From assembly GCF_003985145.1 (NCBI RefSeq), contig NZ_ML133522.1, forward strand, positions 744,001 to 808,000: DNA of 64,000 nt, written 5' to 3'. The stretch comes from Rhizobium anhuiense (GTDB taxonomy: Bacteria; Pseudomonadota; Alphaproteobacteria; Rhizobiales; Rhizobiaceae). Position numbers and translations under genes: made by a program. Under the pieces are notes generated by a model. That model searched no databases. It was not told the origin of the DNA and saw only the letters and a list, made by a program, of their open reading frames with translations. Numbering within the stretch: the first letter of the stretch is position 1; the number at the start of each line of letters is the position of its first letter. Shown here piece after piece: positions 1 to 8,336 of this stretch.

Positions 1-312
1 TTCCTCGGTGCCGGCTTGAAAGCGCAGGCTGATGCTGCCGCAGAATTCGCCATCCCAGATCCAGAACAGACGGGTGATCAGCGGCCGCGGTCCGGATTCG
101 GCGCGCCGGCTGCCATCAGCAATGAGATCGTCGAGAAAGCTTGATCTGTCGTGGCGCAGCCGCTGGAGCTCGCCGCGAACATAGGCTTCGTCGCCCGCGC
201 GGCGCGGATGGGGAGACCAACCGGCGGCGAGCGCCGCTTCGAAGCCCGACAGGTTTTCCAGATCCGGCCGTAGCAGGACGACGGCGTGCTTCGCTGTATC
301 TCCAGATGGCAT
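1..312 (-). CDS. GNAT family N-acetyltransferase, N-terminal part (cut by window edge)
   Basis: The reading frame is open from an ATG at 312 down to base 1, giving 104 codons with no stop, so the C-terminal part lies outside the window. The protein begins MPSGDTAKHAVVLLRPDLEN and continues with charged helices, then LITRLFWIWDGEFCGSISLR, which looks like the beta2-beta3 substrate strands of a GNAT fold. The acetyl-CoA binding motif (Q/RxxGxG/A) would lie beyond the edge and cannot be checked. The family transfers acetyl groups from acetyl-CoA to amines; the substrate is unknown. A RIME-like repeat lies directly upstream. Confidence 0.6.
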   Translation of the reverse strand, partial: MPSGDTAKHAVVLLRPDLENLSGFEAALAAGWSPHPRRAGDEAYVRGELQRLRHDRSSFLDDLIADGSRRAESGPRPLITRLFWIWDGEFCGSISLRFQAGTEE

Positions 313-320
313 GTCGCACC

Positions 321-421
321 TAAAGCGCGTCGCGATCTTTCAGATTCGCTCCTGACGCTTTAGCCTTTTAATCCGACGCATGTCGTTGTCGCAAAACCAC
401 ACTTTTGCGCGACATGCTTTA
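321..421. repeat. RIME-like rhizobial palindromic intergenic repeat
   Basis: Two imperfect palindromes lie next to each other. The first runs from TAAAGCGCGTC to GACGCTTTAG (321-363). The second runs from GCATGTCG to CGACATGC (378-417), with GTCGCAAAAC opposite TTTTGCGC. The size of about 100 bp and the two-palindrome layout fit the Rhizobium-specific intergenic mosaic elements (RIME). The family name is from memory and was not checked by alignment. Confidence 0.6.
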
Positions 422-511
422 GGTTCCTATCGCCTAACCAATCAAGCTTGGCCGCGCAGGCAAGCACGACCGACCGGCAATTGGAAGCCGTACAACGGGA
501 TTTCGGCCATC

Positions 512-541
512 AAAAAAGCCCCGCATCTTCATGCGAGGCTT
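512..541 (-). terminator. Rho-independent terminator of first BA14K gene
   Basis: Read on the minus strand, an AAGCCTCGCAT arm, a GAAG loop and an ATGCGGGGCTT arm are followed by TTTTT. It starts 20 bp past the stop codon at 562. A near copy follows the second BA14K gene at 1399-1429. Confidence 0.8.
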
Positions 542-561
542 GTTCTGATGGATAGACCGGA

Positions 562-1089
562 CTAGCGGCACTGGCGGCGCGGGCCGTAATTCGGCTGGTA
601 GGTATTGTCATAGGCGCGGTAGGACCGGTAGCGGCTATAGCAATACTCGGCATGCGAACTATAGCCGCTCGTGCGCGGCTGCGAAGCGATGATGCCGCCG
701 AGGAGGGCGCCGGCTGCCAGGCCGCCGATGATGGCGCCGCTGTTGTCGTGGCGGCGATACCGCCGATCATAGCGGCGATCCCAGCGATCATCGCGGCGAT
801 TCCAGCCATAACGGTCATCACGGTCGTAGCGGCGGTCGCGGTAGCTGCGCCGGTCCCGGTCGCCATCGTTATCGCGGTCACGGTTGCGGTAGGATCTGCG
901 GTTATCGCCGTCGCCCGAGCAGACGATGGAGTATGGGTTGCAGGCGACGGTCATGATCCGGGCATCGGTATTTTGAGGCGCCGGCTGCGCCGATTGCACC
1001 AAGCTCGGCACAAAAGCCGGGCCTGCCGAGGCCGGCATTCCGGAGAAAGCCGTCGCTATCGACAGAGCAATGATGCCGAATTTGTTCAT
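562..1089 (-). CDS. BA14K family protein (copy 1)
   Basis: A 175-residue exported protein. It has an N-terminal signal peptide ([23 protein letters not shown]), an Arg/Asp/Tyr-rich low-complexity middle of [12 protein letters not shown] repeats, and a glycine-rich hydrophobic segment ([19 protein letters not shown]). The C-terminus, with [20 protein letters not shown], is the BA14K signature; the family was first described as a Brucella immunoreactive lectin-like protein. I chose ATG 1089 because AAGGTGAG lies 4 nt upstream; an in-frame GTG at 1098 would overlap that ribosome binding site. A close paralogue lies at 1449-1928, so this is a tandem duplication including the terminator. The molecular role is unknown, probably envelope-associated. 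Confidence 0.85.
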   Translation of the reverse strand: MNKFGIIALSIATAFSGMPASAGPAFVPSLVQSAQPAPQNTDARIMTVACNPYSIVCSGDGDNRRSYRNRDRDNDGDRDRRSYRDRRYDRDDRYGWNRRDDRWDRRYDRRYRRHDNSGAIIGGLAAGALLGGIIASQPRTSGYSSHAEYCYSRYRSYRAYDNTYQPNYGPRRQCR

Positions 1090-1126
1090 TTCACTCACCT
1101 TGGGTCAATGGATGTATCGAGGGGAT

Positions 1127-1152
1127 AACGCAGGGGAAGGGATTAAGTTTCA
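1127..1152 (-). promoter_or_regulatory. EcfG-like stress promoter upstream of BA14K copy 1
   Basis: On the minus strand this reads TGAAAC-N16-CGTT, close to the alphaproteobacterial EcfG consensus GGAAC-N16/17-cGTT with one change in the -35. The same motif with the same spacing precedes copy 2 (1966-1991). The -10 end lies 37 bp before the ATG. Confidence 0.4.
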
Positions 1153-1398
1153 TTTTGGCATGAGGAGGGATTATGTATGTGCGTATCTGCTAACCTATCG
1201 TGCTTTTCACATATATATAGAGTGTGGGCGATAGGGAGCAAGGCGATTTGCTGGCCGGCGTGAGGTGAGAGTGGAGAGGGCAGCGAGGGAGTCGGTGTTG
1301 GAGGACCGTTGCGCTGGACATTGCCATTAGACTGCGACGATTATCAGAACAGCCTAACGATGTCCCTGGCAAGCCGCGCAACGGGCTTTCGGCCATCA

Positions 1399-1429
1399 AT
1401 AAAGCCCCGCATCTTCATTGCGAGGCTTG
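1399..1429 (-). terminator. Rho-independent terminator of second BA14K gene
   Basis: Minus-strand stem AAGCCTCGCAA / ATGCGGGGCTT followed by TATTG. It is nearly identical to the terminator at 512-541 and lies about 20 bp after the stop at 1449, so the duplicated unit included the terminator. Confidence 0.7.
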
Positions 1430-1448
1430 TTCTGATAGATGGACCGGA

Positions 1449-1928
1449 CTAGCGGCACTGGCGGCGCGGGCCGTAATTCGGCTGGTAGGTGTTGTCATAG
1501 GCGCGGTAGGACCGGTAGCGGCTATAGCAATAGTCGGCATGCGAACTATAGCCACTCGTGCGCGGCTGCGAAGCGATGATGCCGCCGAGGAGGGCGCCGG
1601 CTGCCAGGCCGCCGATGATGGCGCCGGTATTGTCATATCGATTGTCATATCGGCGATACCGGCGATCGTAGCGGCGATCCCAGCCATAGCGGTCGTCGCG
1701 GTAGTAGCGCCCGTCGCGATAGTGGTGGCGGTTGCGATACCACTTGCGACCATTGTTGAACTGACCCGGGCAGTTCGTGAAGTTGTTACAGCCGATGGTC
1801 ATGACGCGGGCGTCAGTGTTTTGAGGCGCCGACTGCACCGGGCTCGGCACGAAAACCGGACCTGCCGAGGCCGGCGTTCCGGAGAAGGCCGTCGCTATCG
1901 ACAGGGCAATGATGGCGAATCTGTTCAT
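1449..1928 (-). CDS. BA14K family protein (copy 2)
   Basis: A 159-residue paralogue of 562-1089 with the same signal peptide ([23 protein letters not shown]), the same Gly-rich hydrophobic stretch ([19 protein letters not shown]) and an almost identical C-terminus ([20 protein letters not shown]). The middle differs: copy 2 has [20 protein letters not shown] and a shorter Arg/Tyr repeat. ATG 1928 is preferred because AAGGTGAG sits just upstream, as in copy 1. It is transcribed in the same direction as copy 1 but has its own promoter-like motif and terminator. Function unknown; likely envelope-associated. Confidence 0.85.
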   Translation of the reverse strand: MNRFAIIALSIATAFSGTPASAGPVFVPSPVQSAPQNTDARVMTIGCNNFTNCPGQFNNGRKWYRNRHHYRDGRYYRDDRYGWDRRYDRRYRRYDNRYDNTGAIIGGLAAGALLGGIIASQPRTSGYSSHADYCYSRYRSYRAYDNTYQPNYGPRRQCR

Positions 1929-1965
1929 TTCACTCACCTTGGGTCAACTAATCCATCGAGTGGGT

Positions 1966-1991
1966 AACGCAGGGGAAGGAAATAGGTTTCA
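1966..1991 (-). promoter_or_regulatory. EcfG-like stress promoter upstream of BA14K copy 2
   Basis: Minus-strand TGAAAC-N16-CGTT, with the same spacing as at 1127-1152. The flanking sequence CTTCCCCTGCGTTA is conserved between the two copies, so conservation may reflect recent duplication as well as function. Confidence 0.4.
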
Positions 1992-2117
1992 CTTTGAGAT
2001 GGACGGGAGGAAATATGTGCGTCGGCGCTAACGCAGCAGGGCTGTTCGGCCACATCGCGACGATCGAATGCCAGGAGAGTTCGGTGGGGTTTACTGGAGG
2101 GCTTCCCGTCACATGCC

Positions 2118-2639
2118 CTAGCGGATGCCGGACATAAGCAAGACGCAAAACGTCATAAAGACGGTAAATAGGTTTGTGTAAGGGACCCAAGGAAATATGC
2201 GCTTTGGCTCGTGGTATTTTGGAATTCGCGATTTGGGCCGTGGCGGACCAAAGGGCCCTTCGCCTTTCGCCGAGAAGTATAATTTACCAACGCCCATATG
2301 GATGAGAAGCGCGAGCGCTGGGGCGCCGACCAGTATAAAGAGCCATTTGGCGATCGGAGCCACTTCGAAAGGCTGAGTCAAAACGGCGATAGCTGCGGTT
2401 GAGAGCGCCCCGACCAGTATGCCAAATATTGTGAGCACACGAACTCGAAAATCCTCACCCACCGCGGATACCCTTCTATTCAACAAAATTACCTGAGCGT
2501 CATGGTGACGCTTCCCAAAGAGTGACACACTAGCCGCCGCGTCATTTCTCGAAGCTTCATCCCAAGCTGAGCAAAAACCGCGACTGCGTCCGCAGATCAA
2601 AACCAAGTCCGGGACGATCCAGGAAAACGCATCTTTCAC
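2118..2639 (-). CDS. Hypothetical membrane protein
   Basis: I do not recognise a family. The frame encodes up to 173 residues with three hydrophobic segments: VLTIFGILVGALSTAAIAVL (about 70-90), WLFILVGAPALALLIHMGV (about 98-117) and LFTVFMTFCVLLM near the C-terminus. The first 55 residues are polar and poorly protein-like, so the true start may be a later GTG near residue 57 rather than the GTG at 2639. The sequence is less GC-rich than its neighbours. It does not overlap another credible gene. Confidence 0.45.
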   Translation of the reverse strand: MKDAFSWIVPDLVLICGRSRGFCSAWDEASRNDAAASVSLFGKRHHDAQVILLNRRVSAVGEDFRVRVLTIFGILVGALSTAAIAVLTQPFEVAPIAKWLFILVGAPALALLIHMGVGKLYFSAKGEGPFGPPRPKSRIPKYHEPKRIFPWVPYTNLFTVFMTFCVLLMSGIR

Positions 2640-2686
2640 CCCGCAGAGGGAAGGGGAGGTCGCGACTAGCTTGACGTCTGGCGCTG

Positions 2687-2902
2687 TCAGGCTCCCCTTC
2701 CGCCGGCCAGCAATCGAAGCTGGCTTTCGTCATGCACCCCTTGGCGATAGAGTTCGATGATGAGCGCGCCAAGACGGTCGGCTGCCTCGCTTGATCTGTC
2801 GATATTGAGCCCGCTACAGAGGGCTTCGTGGACACGCCTGCACACATCCAGATCTTCGGAGGCGAGCGGTTCGTCACGCGTGCTGAACAGCTTGTCTGAC
2901 AT
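2687..2902 (-). CDS. Small conserved-looking hypothetical protein
   Basis: A 71-residue soluble, helical protein starting MSDKLFSTRDEPLASEDLDV. ATG 2902 is preferred over an upstream in-frame start at 3004, because the extra N-terminus translates an A/T-tract (FFFYSIAIHG) unlike coding sequence; an AGGG lies 10-13 nt before the chosen ATG. The composition (alternating acidic and basic residues, RLGALIIELYRQGVHDESQL) suggests a small helical domain. No family assigned. Confidence 0.55.
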   Translation of the reverse strand: MSDKLFSTRDEPLASEDLDVCRRVHEALCSGLNIDRSSEAADRLGALIIELYRQGVHDESQLRLLAGGRGA

Positions 2903-3104
2903 CGCAATCTGCCCTTTTTGGATGCCGTGAATCGCTATCGAGTAAAAAAAAAAGATAATTTCGCGATCTTTGCTCCGCAAGATGGGCGAAGGTCCGAAAT
3001 TCAAAACAATTCGGGGCGCACGCCGTAAGACGCAGGCGAGGGCGTCAGGGCGTGGAGACGGACCGATCGGCGCGTCGGCTCAACGGATGGTGCGAGCGCG
3101 AGAT

Positions 3105-3281
3105 CTACTCGGTTGCGGGTGCCTTGCCGCTTTGCTGCGACAGGCGCAGCTCTTTCAGCCGCTTGGTTTTCTCCCGGCGAGCCCGCTGCTCCGCCTCGAT
3201 GGTTTCCTTGGCGGCTCGCTCGGTGTTTTCGAAACGATCCTGCCGGTAAGCCTTTGATGAGGGTTCACGTTCTCTTTTCAT
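3105..3281 (-). CDS. Small charged hypothetical protein
   Basis: A 58-residue highly charged, helix-forming protein (MKREREPSSKAYRQDRFENT, then repeated E/K/R residues up to KRLKELRLSQQSGKAPATE). ATG 3281 is chosen because the upstream frame is not protein-like. The central region is predicted coiled coil by eye. There is no membrane or signal segment and the function is unknown. It lies upstream of, and in the same direction as, the 2687-2902 gene, about 200 bp away. Confidence 0.5.
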   Translation of the reverse strand: MKREREPSSKAYRQDRFENTERAAKETIEAEQRARREKTKRLKELRLSQQSGKAPATE

Positions 3282-3378
3282 GGCCGCTAAACGCAAATCG
3301 GCGAAAACGGTTTCATGGGAAAATGCGTAACTGGCCGTCAATCGATCGGCGTGGCCCGGCGTGAAAGCCATCATGGCA

Positions 3379-3404
3379 GCCGGGCGCCCTCATGGGCGCC
3401 CGGC
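3379..3404 (-). terminator. Terminator-like hairpin after the chloroperoxidase-like gene
   Basis: An 11-bp perfect stem GCCGGGCGCCC / GGGCGCCCGGC with a 4-nt loop, starting 12 bp past the stop at 3416. There is no clear T-run, so termination may be inefficient or the hairpin may instead stabilise the RNA. Confidence 0.55.
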
Positions 3405-3415
3405 ACCATCAGAGA

Positions 3416-4252
3416 TCAGCCTTTGATGAAGGCCAGGATGTCGGGATTGATGATGTCGGCATGGGTGGTGCACATGCCGTGCGGGAATTTCTCGTAGACC
3501 TTCAACGTGGCATTCTGCAGCAGCTTGGCCGAGAGCAGGGCGGAGTCGGCGATCGGCACGATCTGGTCGTCGTCGCCGTGCATGACGAAGGTCGGCACGG
3601 TGATGATCTTCAGGTCTTCGGTGAAGTCGGTTTCCGAAAAGGCCTTGATGCCGTCGTAATGCGCCTTGGCGCCGCCGATCATGCCCTGGCGCCACCAATT
3701 GTTGATGACCGGCTCCGACACTTTCGCACCCGGCCGGTTGAAGCTGTAGAACGGGCCGGCCGGCAGGTCGTGATAGAATTGCGAACGATTGGCGGCGAGC
3801 TGCCTGCGCAGATCGTCGAAGACCTCGATCGGCAAGCCGCCGGGATTGGCATCCGTTTTCACCATGATGGGCGGCACGGCGCCGATGATGACGAGCTTGG
3901 CGACGCGGCCCTGAGGCTGGCCATGGCGGGCGACATAATGGGTCGCTTCGCCGCCGCCGGTAGAGTGGCCGATATGGACGGCATTCCTGAGATCGAGATG
4001 TTCGACGACGGCTGCGGCATCGGCGGCGTAGTGATCCATGTCGTGACCGTCGCCGACCTGGGTGGAGCGGCCGTGGCCTCGACGGTCATGGGCAACGACG
4101 CGATAGCCCTTCTCAAGGAAGAACAGCATCTGGGCATCCCAATCGTCGGAGCACAGCGGCCAGCCATGATGGAACATGATCGGCTGGGCGGTCTTCGGCC
4201 CCCAATCCTTGTAGAAGATCTCGACGCCGTCCTTGGTGGTGACTGTGCTCAT
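3416..4252 (-). CDS. Alpha/beta hydrolase, non-heme chloroperoxidase type
   Basis: A 278-residue cofactor-free alpha/beta hydrolase starting [20 protein letters not shown]. It shows the oxyanion segment HHGWPL, the nucleophile elbow GHSTGG, a catalytic Asp in [10 protein letters not shown] and a catalytic His in [12 protein letters not shown]. This pattern is typical of non-heme chloroperoxidases and perhydrolases, which use acetate and H2O2 to make peracid; the physiological role is usually as an esterase. ATG 4252 follows GGAGCCAAAG; the in-frame extension upstream to 4591 is not conserved-looking. Length is normal for the family and it is transcribed alone. Confidence 0.88.
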   Translation of the reverse strand: MSTVTTKDGVEIFYKDWGPKTAQPIMFHHGWPLCSDDWDAQMLFFLEKGYRVVAHDRRGHGRSTQVGDGHDMDHYAADAAAVVEHLDLRNAVHIGHSTGGGEATHYVARHGQPQGRVAKLVIIGAVPPIMVKTDANPGGLPIEVFDDLRRQLAANRSQFYHDLPAGPFYSFNRPGAKVSEPVINNWWRQGMIGGAKAHYDGIKAFSETDFTEDLKIITVPTFVMHGDDDQIVPIADSALLSAKLLQNATLKVYEKFPHGMCTTHADIINPDILAFIKG

Positions 4253-4712
4253 CTTTGGCTCCGTTGGTTGGGTTGGATTGGATGAATGCGGGCAGAAATT
4301 TGCGCCGTTGCCGGCGGAATTGACAAGGCCATAGGCAAGACTACCCGGGACCAGGTTGGAATATGTTGATCTCGTCATCAAGCTGTTCTTTGTATTCAAT
4401 TGACATAACAGAATTTTATATTGGAAGAGGCTTCTTCGCGCCGCGGCCTGCGCGTCCCAGGATGAGGACCTTGGAGGATGCCGTAGCCCCCGACGATGAG
4501 GGCACACCGGTCGCCCGACGATAAGGGCACACCGGTCGCACGACGGCACGTCCCCCGACGCCCGCATGGCTGCCCCGCGGCTGGCGCTCACTTGAACGCG
4601 GATCGAGGCCCAACCATCTAATCCTCATACAACAGCACAATGGCGAACCGTCGCAACCGCGACCGCTTCGCCGGCGGCGGGACGATCGTTACCGCTGCTT
4701 GAGGATCACATC
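4253..4712. other. Intergenic region between divergent hydrolase and protease genes
   Basis: It holds an AT-rich stretch at about 4360-4430, a likely promoter area for the minus-strand hydrolase, and the 25-bp tandem repeat at 4491-4540. Otherwise I see only spurious short frames. Confidence 0.5.
4491..4540. repeat. Two 25-bp direct tandem repeats
   Basis: Two copies of CGACGATRAGGGCACACCGG followed by TCGCM stand head to tail, and a third partial CGACGGCACG follows. They differ at two bases. No coding frame is involved. Confidence 0.75.
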
Positions 4713-5669
4713 ATGGGTTATATGGACAAGAACATAGCGCCTCAGAATGACGGGGCGCTGATCGATGCCTATTCGCAATCGATCGCAGCAGCAGTCGACA
4801 TCGTCGGGCCAGCCGTCAGCCGGATCGAGAGGGTGGGTGGCCGGCAGGGGCACGGGTCGGGCTTCGCCGTCTCGCCCGACGGCCTGATCATCACCAACAG
4901 TCATGTCGTTGACGATGCCAAGGTCGTTCGCATCACCACGCCCGATGGCTTCGTCACCGAGGGCCGGGTGCTCGGCCGCGATGTCGATACGGATATCGCC
5001 CTCATTCGTGCCAATACGAGTACCGGCGCCTGGGCGAAGCTCGGAGATTCCCAGCGCCTGCGCAGGGGCCACATCGCCATCGCGATCGGAAACCCGCTCG
5101 GCTTCGAATGGACGGTTACTGCCGGTATCGTCTCGGCGCTCGGGCGGTCGATGCGGGCAGCCAGCGGCCGGCTGATGGAGGACGTCATCCAGACCGATGC
5201 GGCCCTCAATCCCGGCAACTCCGGCGGGCCGCTGGTGTCTTCGGGCGGGGAGGTCATCGGCGTCAATACCGCGGTGATCCAGGGCGCGCAGAGCATCGCC
5301 TTTGCCGTGGCATCGAATACGGCCAATTTCGTCGTTTCGGAGATTCTCCGCTACGGCCAGGTCAGGCGTGCCTTCATCGGCATTTCAGGTGACACGATCG
5401 TGCTGCCGCGCCGGGTGGCGCTTGCGGCGGGCACGGTGCAGACGACCTCGGTTCGCATCCGCCGCGTCGAGCCGGAGGGCCCGGCGGCAAAAGGCGGACT
5501 GCAGGAGGGCGATTATATCCTCGCCATCGACGGCAGCCCTGTCGGCGGTGTCGATGATATCGTCCGATTGATGGATGGCAGCAGGATCGGCAGGGAAACT
5601 TACATCCTGGTGTTTTCGGTGGCGGGACGGATCGAAAAGAAGATGCTGCTGCCGATGGCCCGATCGTGA
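4713..5669 (+). CDS. S1C serine protease, HtrA/Deg family, without signal peptide
   Basis: A 318-residue trypsin-like protease followed by one PDZ domain. The triad is visible: His64 in TNSHVV, Asp94 in DTDIALI and Ser170 in NPGNSGGPL. The PDZ domain covers about residues 225-312 (IRRVEPEGPAAKGGLQEGDY). Classical DegP/DegQ proteins start with a signal peptide; this one starts MGYMDKNIAPQNDGALIDAY with no hydrophobic stretch, so it is probably cytoplasmic or exported by another route. ATG 4713 follows GAGG; ATG 4722 is an alternative. It is convergent with dusA, 12 bp away. Confidence 0.9.
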   Translation: MGYMDKNIAPQNDGALIDAYSQSIAAAVDIVGPAVSRIERVGGRQGHGSGFAVSPDGLIITNSHVVDDAKVVRITTPDGFVTEGRVLGRDVDTDIALIRANTSTGAWAKLGDSQRLRRGHIAIAIGNPLGFEWTVTAGIVSALGRSMRAASGRLMEDVIQTDAALNPGNSGGPLVSSGGEVIGVNTAVIQGAQSIAFAVASNTANFVVSEILRYGQVRRAFIGISGDTIVLPRRVALAAGTVQTTSVRIRRVEPEGPAAKGGLQEGDYILAIDGSPVGGVDDIVRLMDGSRIGRETYILVFSVAGRIEKKMLLPMARS

Positions 5670-5681
5670 CGCCACTTCGCG

Positions 5682-6683
5682 TCAGGCGCTGACCGCCTCC
5701 TGATCCATCCCCGAAAAATCCACCGCCGCAAAGGCTGCCGCCAGCACCTCCGGCCCGGCGCCGCTTTTGGCCGCGTCGGTGGACAGGATCTGGCGGTAGC
5801 GCCTTGCGCCGGGCAGGCCGGTAAAGAGGCCGACCATGTGGCGTGCCACGTGCTGCAGCCGGCCGCCGCTGGCGATGTGGCGTTCGGCATAGGCCATCAT
5901 CCGGCCGCAAAGCGCCTCCCAGTCCGGCTCGACCGCCGGCGCGCCGAAGAAGCGCTGGTCGATATCGGCAAGGATCGCGGCATTCTGATAGGCGGCGCGG
6001 CCGAGCATGACGCCGTCGACATGTTCAAGATGTGCGGCGGCTTCATCAAGCGTGCGGATGCCGCCATTGATGCCGATGAAGACATCGGGCCAGCGCTGTT
6101 TCATCCGGTAGACGATCTCATAATCGAGCGGCGGGATCTCGCGATTTTCCTTCGGGCTCAGGCCCTTCAGCCATGCCTTGCGGGCATGGATCCAGATCGC
6201 GTCGGCGCCGGCATCAAGGACGCGGGTGATCAACTCCGGCAGCGCCTGTTCCGGCTCCTGCTCGTCGACGCCGATCCGGCATTTCACCGTCACCGGCACG
6301 GTCGCAACCCTCTTCATCGCCGCGATGCATTCGGCCACCGTTTCCGGCGTCAGCATCAGGCAGGCGCCGAAGGTGCCGGACTGCACGCGGTCGGAGGGGC
6401 AGCCGACATTGAGGTTGATCTCGTCATAGCCATAGGGTTCGGCGATCTTCACCGCGTCGGCAAGCTTGACCGGGTCCGATCCGCCAAGCTGCAGCGCCAG
6501 CGGATGCTCGGCGGCGTCATGACCGAGCAGCCGGTCGCGCGGGCCGTGGATGATCGCATCGGCCACCACCATCTCGGTATAGAGCAGCGCTTCGCGACTG
6601 ATCTGGCGGTGGAAATAACGGCAATGCCGATCCGTCCAGTCGATCATCGGGGCGACCGCAAAAATGGGCCTCTTCTGCGTCAT
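5682..6683 (-). CDS. dusA: tRNA-dihydrouridine(20/20a) synthase DusA
   Basis: A 333-residue FMN/NADPH enzyme that reduces uridines 20/20a in the tRNA D-loop. The N-terminus RPIFAVAPMIDWTDRHCRYF and the segment LQLGGSDPVKLADAVKIAEP followed by DEINLNVGCPS are characteristic; the Cys of NVGCPSDRVQSGTFGACLM is the catalytic proton donor. FMN-phosphate binding is seen in GINGGIRT and VMLGRAAYQNP-like VMLGRAAYQN. ATG 6683 (MTQKRPIF) follows GGAACG; an upstream ATG at 6728 adds 15 non-conserved residues. Length is normal for DusA. Confidence 0.92.
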   Translation of the reverse strand: MTQKRPIFAVAPMIDWTDRHCRYFHRQISREALLYTEMVVADAIIHGPRDRLLGHDAAEHPLALQLGGSDPVKLADAVKIAEPYGYDEINLNVGCPSDRVQSGTFGACLMLTPETVAECIAAMKRVATVPVTVKCRIGVDEQEPEQALPELITRVLDAGADAIWIHARKAWLKGLSPKENREIPPLDYEIVYRMKQRWPDVFIGINGGIRTLDEAAAHLEHVDGVMLGRAAYQNAAILADIDQRFFGAPAVEPDWEALCGRMMAYAERHIASGGRLQHVARHMVGLFTGLPGARRYRQILSTDAAKSGAGPEVLAAAFAAVDFSGMDQEAVSA

Positions 6684-6811
6684 CGACGTTCCATTGTTCG
6701 TTGTTCTCTGGGTGCCGCAATGCGGCATCGCACCGCCGCAGGGGCGGGATCATCCATAAGCGCGCATATAACACTTGCCGATGCGATCGACAAACGGCGG
6801 CCGCGCTGCAA

Positions 6812-6842
6812 ACAAAAACGGCGCCCCCTGCGGAGCGCCGTT
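6812..6842 (-). terminator. Rho-independent terminator of cold shock gene
   Basis: On the minus strand, AACGGCGC, a GC-rich loop and GCGCCGTT are followed by TTTGTTT. It is 26 bp after the stop at 6868. Confidence 0.8.
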
Positions 6843-6867
6843 CATCCCGCGTGAGCGGAAGTCTGAC

Positions 6868-7080
6868 TTACGAAGCCGAGATGTTGACAGCCTTCGGGCC
6901 CTTGCCCATGCGGTCCGGCTCGGTGTCGAAGGTAACCTGCTGGCCTTCGCGCAGCGACTGAATGCCAGAAGCCTGCAGCGCAGAGATATGGACGAAAACG
7001 TCCTTAGCGCCGCCGTCCGGCGTGATGAAACCAAAACCCTTGTCCTGGTTGAAGAATTTTACGGTGCCCTTGGTGGCCAT
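6868..7080 (-). CDS. CspA-type cold shock protein
   Basis: A 70-residue single cold-shock domain, normal length. RNP1 (KGFGFI) and RNP2 (VFVHI) single-strand nucleic-acid binding motifs are present ([30 protein letters not shown]). It acts as an RNA chaperone in the cytoplasm. It has its own terminator and about 200 bp of untranslated-looking sequence upstream, in keeping with the long 5' leaders known for cold-shock mRNAs. Confidence 0.95.
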   Translation of the reverse strand: MATKGTVKFFNQDKGFGFITPDGGAKDVFVHISALQASGIQSLREGQQVTFDTEPDRMGKGPKAVNISAS

Positions 7081-7868
7081 TGGGATCGTCCTTTTCCCTT
7101 AGTCTGTGTAGTATCCGCGCCCCCGAGAGGAAGCGGACGGCTTTAGCTTTCGCCCCGATCGATTGGGACGAAGGGTCAGTCGGAGAAGTCACGTACGGGG
7201 AAAGAACGTCTACGTAGGCGGGTAGTCCCGCGCCGCCTTCCATAACGGAAGGGATTACCACATCAGTCCAGTCACCGGCATGCAAATGCCCGAGTAGGTG
7301 AATTGGTGCCAGCTTTTCGGGCAAAAAGCAAGCGGGATTATTGTGGCATGTCCCTTATCGTGACGGGAAATGCCGAAGATTCAGATACTTGACCGTGGGT
7401 TAACGGATCCTTGCACGGCTGTGCCATATCGGGATTCTGTGCCGAAACGGGATGAGCGGCGGATTCGATAGCCGGGCATGGATTTTGTCAGCAAATCGTT
7501 CTGGGCGGCTAGGCATGGCGGCGAACAGGATCTGGCGGATGCGAAGGTGATATGGTGGCCTGATGCTGGTGGCGGTGGAGCCGAATTTGGTGGAGCCGGC
7601 GGTCCCAACTCACCTTCACCATGAGGGCTCTCTTTGCGTCTGCCGCCTTCCACTGCCGTTGGTGCCGTCGACCTCCCTCGTCTCCTTCATTCCTGTGCTC
7701 GTCACATGAATCCAGTGCGCCCACGTCCTTGGGCGCGGGCGAACGACTTCATCGCATGAGAGTCATTCACGGCGCCGACGCGCCGTGGCTGGATTCCTGT
7801 GACGAGCACAGGAATGAAGGAGAGGGTGGGATTGCCGGCGTGCGCCTCGTTGGCTTTGTCCTGCCCGC
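7081..7868. other. Gene-free region upstream of the cold shock gene
   Basis: Nearly 800 bp without a convincing gene; frames here are short and not protein-like. The part next to 7080 would be the cold shock 5' leader and promoter. The part near 7681-7823 is a large inverted repeat, described separately. Confidence 0.55.
7681..7823. repeat. Long inverted repeat with 35-bp arms
   Basis: The left arm (7681-7715, starting TCTCCTTCATTCCTGTGCTC) and the right arm (7789-7823, ending GAGCACAGGAATGAAGGAGA) are reverse complements with one mismatch. The 73-bp centre contains further GC-rich short palindromes (GGCGCCGACGCGCC). There is no transposase, so it is an intergenic repeat or a MITE-like element rather than an IS. 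Confidence 0.75.
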
Positions 7869-8336
7869 CTACTGCGCCTCACCCAGCAACGCACCGAGAC
7901 TCCACGGATTATCCCCCTTCTGGTTGGCGATGTCGTCGACCTTCCAGCCGCCGTGTTCGCGTACCAGGGTGTAGAAAAGCGTCACCTCTTCGCCGTTTTC
8001 GAATTGCACCTCCACCTCGGCCTTATCATCCAGCAGGATCGGTTGGCCGATCCTGACGTCGCTGGCTGCGCCATCCTGACCTGATATGACGGGATCGAAG
8101 TCGACCGCGCCGACATCGCCTTCCGGCGTATTGTCGAGATCAGCCTGGAGGAGCTCGTTCAGATGGTCGGAGAAGAAGGCGGAATAGGGCGAGGGCGCTT
8201 CGGCGTCGCTCTTGTCGGTGTCATAGCTGTAAAGCGCCTTGAGCAGTGCCTTCGGCGTCTTGTAGGTCTGCGCTAACGCCGGCAAAGCTGCGACCGCCGA
8301 GAAGGTGAGGGCGAGGATCAATGTGGACAGGCGCAT
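7869..8336 (-). CDS. DUF3828-like exported protein
   Basis: A 155-residue protein with a clear signal peptide (MRLSTLILALTFSAVAALPALAQ). The mature domain begins TYKTPKALLKALYSYDTDKS and ends FYTLVREHGGWKVDDIANQK, a pattern I associate with DUF3828 (NTF2-like fold) proteins. ATG 8336 follows GAGGAGAGCCC. The predicted location is periplasm. The function is unknown. It lies downstream of the RTX gene in the same direction, but a strong hairpin separates the two. Confidence 0.75.
   Translation of the reverse strand: MRLSTLILALTFSAVAALPALAQTYKTPKALLKALYSYDTDKSDAEAPSPYSAFFSDHLNELLQADLDNTPEGDVGAVDFDPVISGQDGAASDVRIGQPILLDDKAEVEVQFENGEEVTLFYTLVREHGGWKVDDIANQKGDNPWSLGALLGEAQ

Larger units (their letters stand above)
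1090..1448. other. Intergenic region between the BA14K copies
   Basis: This stretch holds the promoter region of copy 1 (1090-1190) and the terminator of copy 2 (1399-1429). Between them is unassigned sequence with a short AT run (CACATATATATAG near 1208). I see no supportable gene here. Confidence 0.6.

Noticed and set aside
652..1128. Plus-strand 158-codon open frame opposite BA14K copy 1 (and a similar one at 1539-1967)
   Set aside because: Its Ala/Val-rich, low-complexity translation is the antisense of the Arg/Tyr repeats; the minus frame has a signal peptide, ribosome binding site and family match.
3392..4285. 297-codon plus-strand frame opposite the chloroperoxidase-like gene
   Set aside because: Antisense of a well-supported alpha/beta hydrolase; no family-like sequence.
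4491..4540. Tandem repeat considered as a CRISPR fragment
   Set aside because: The 25-bp units are directly adjacent without spacers, and no cas gene is present.
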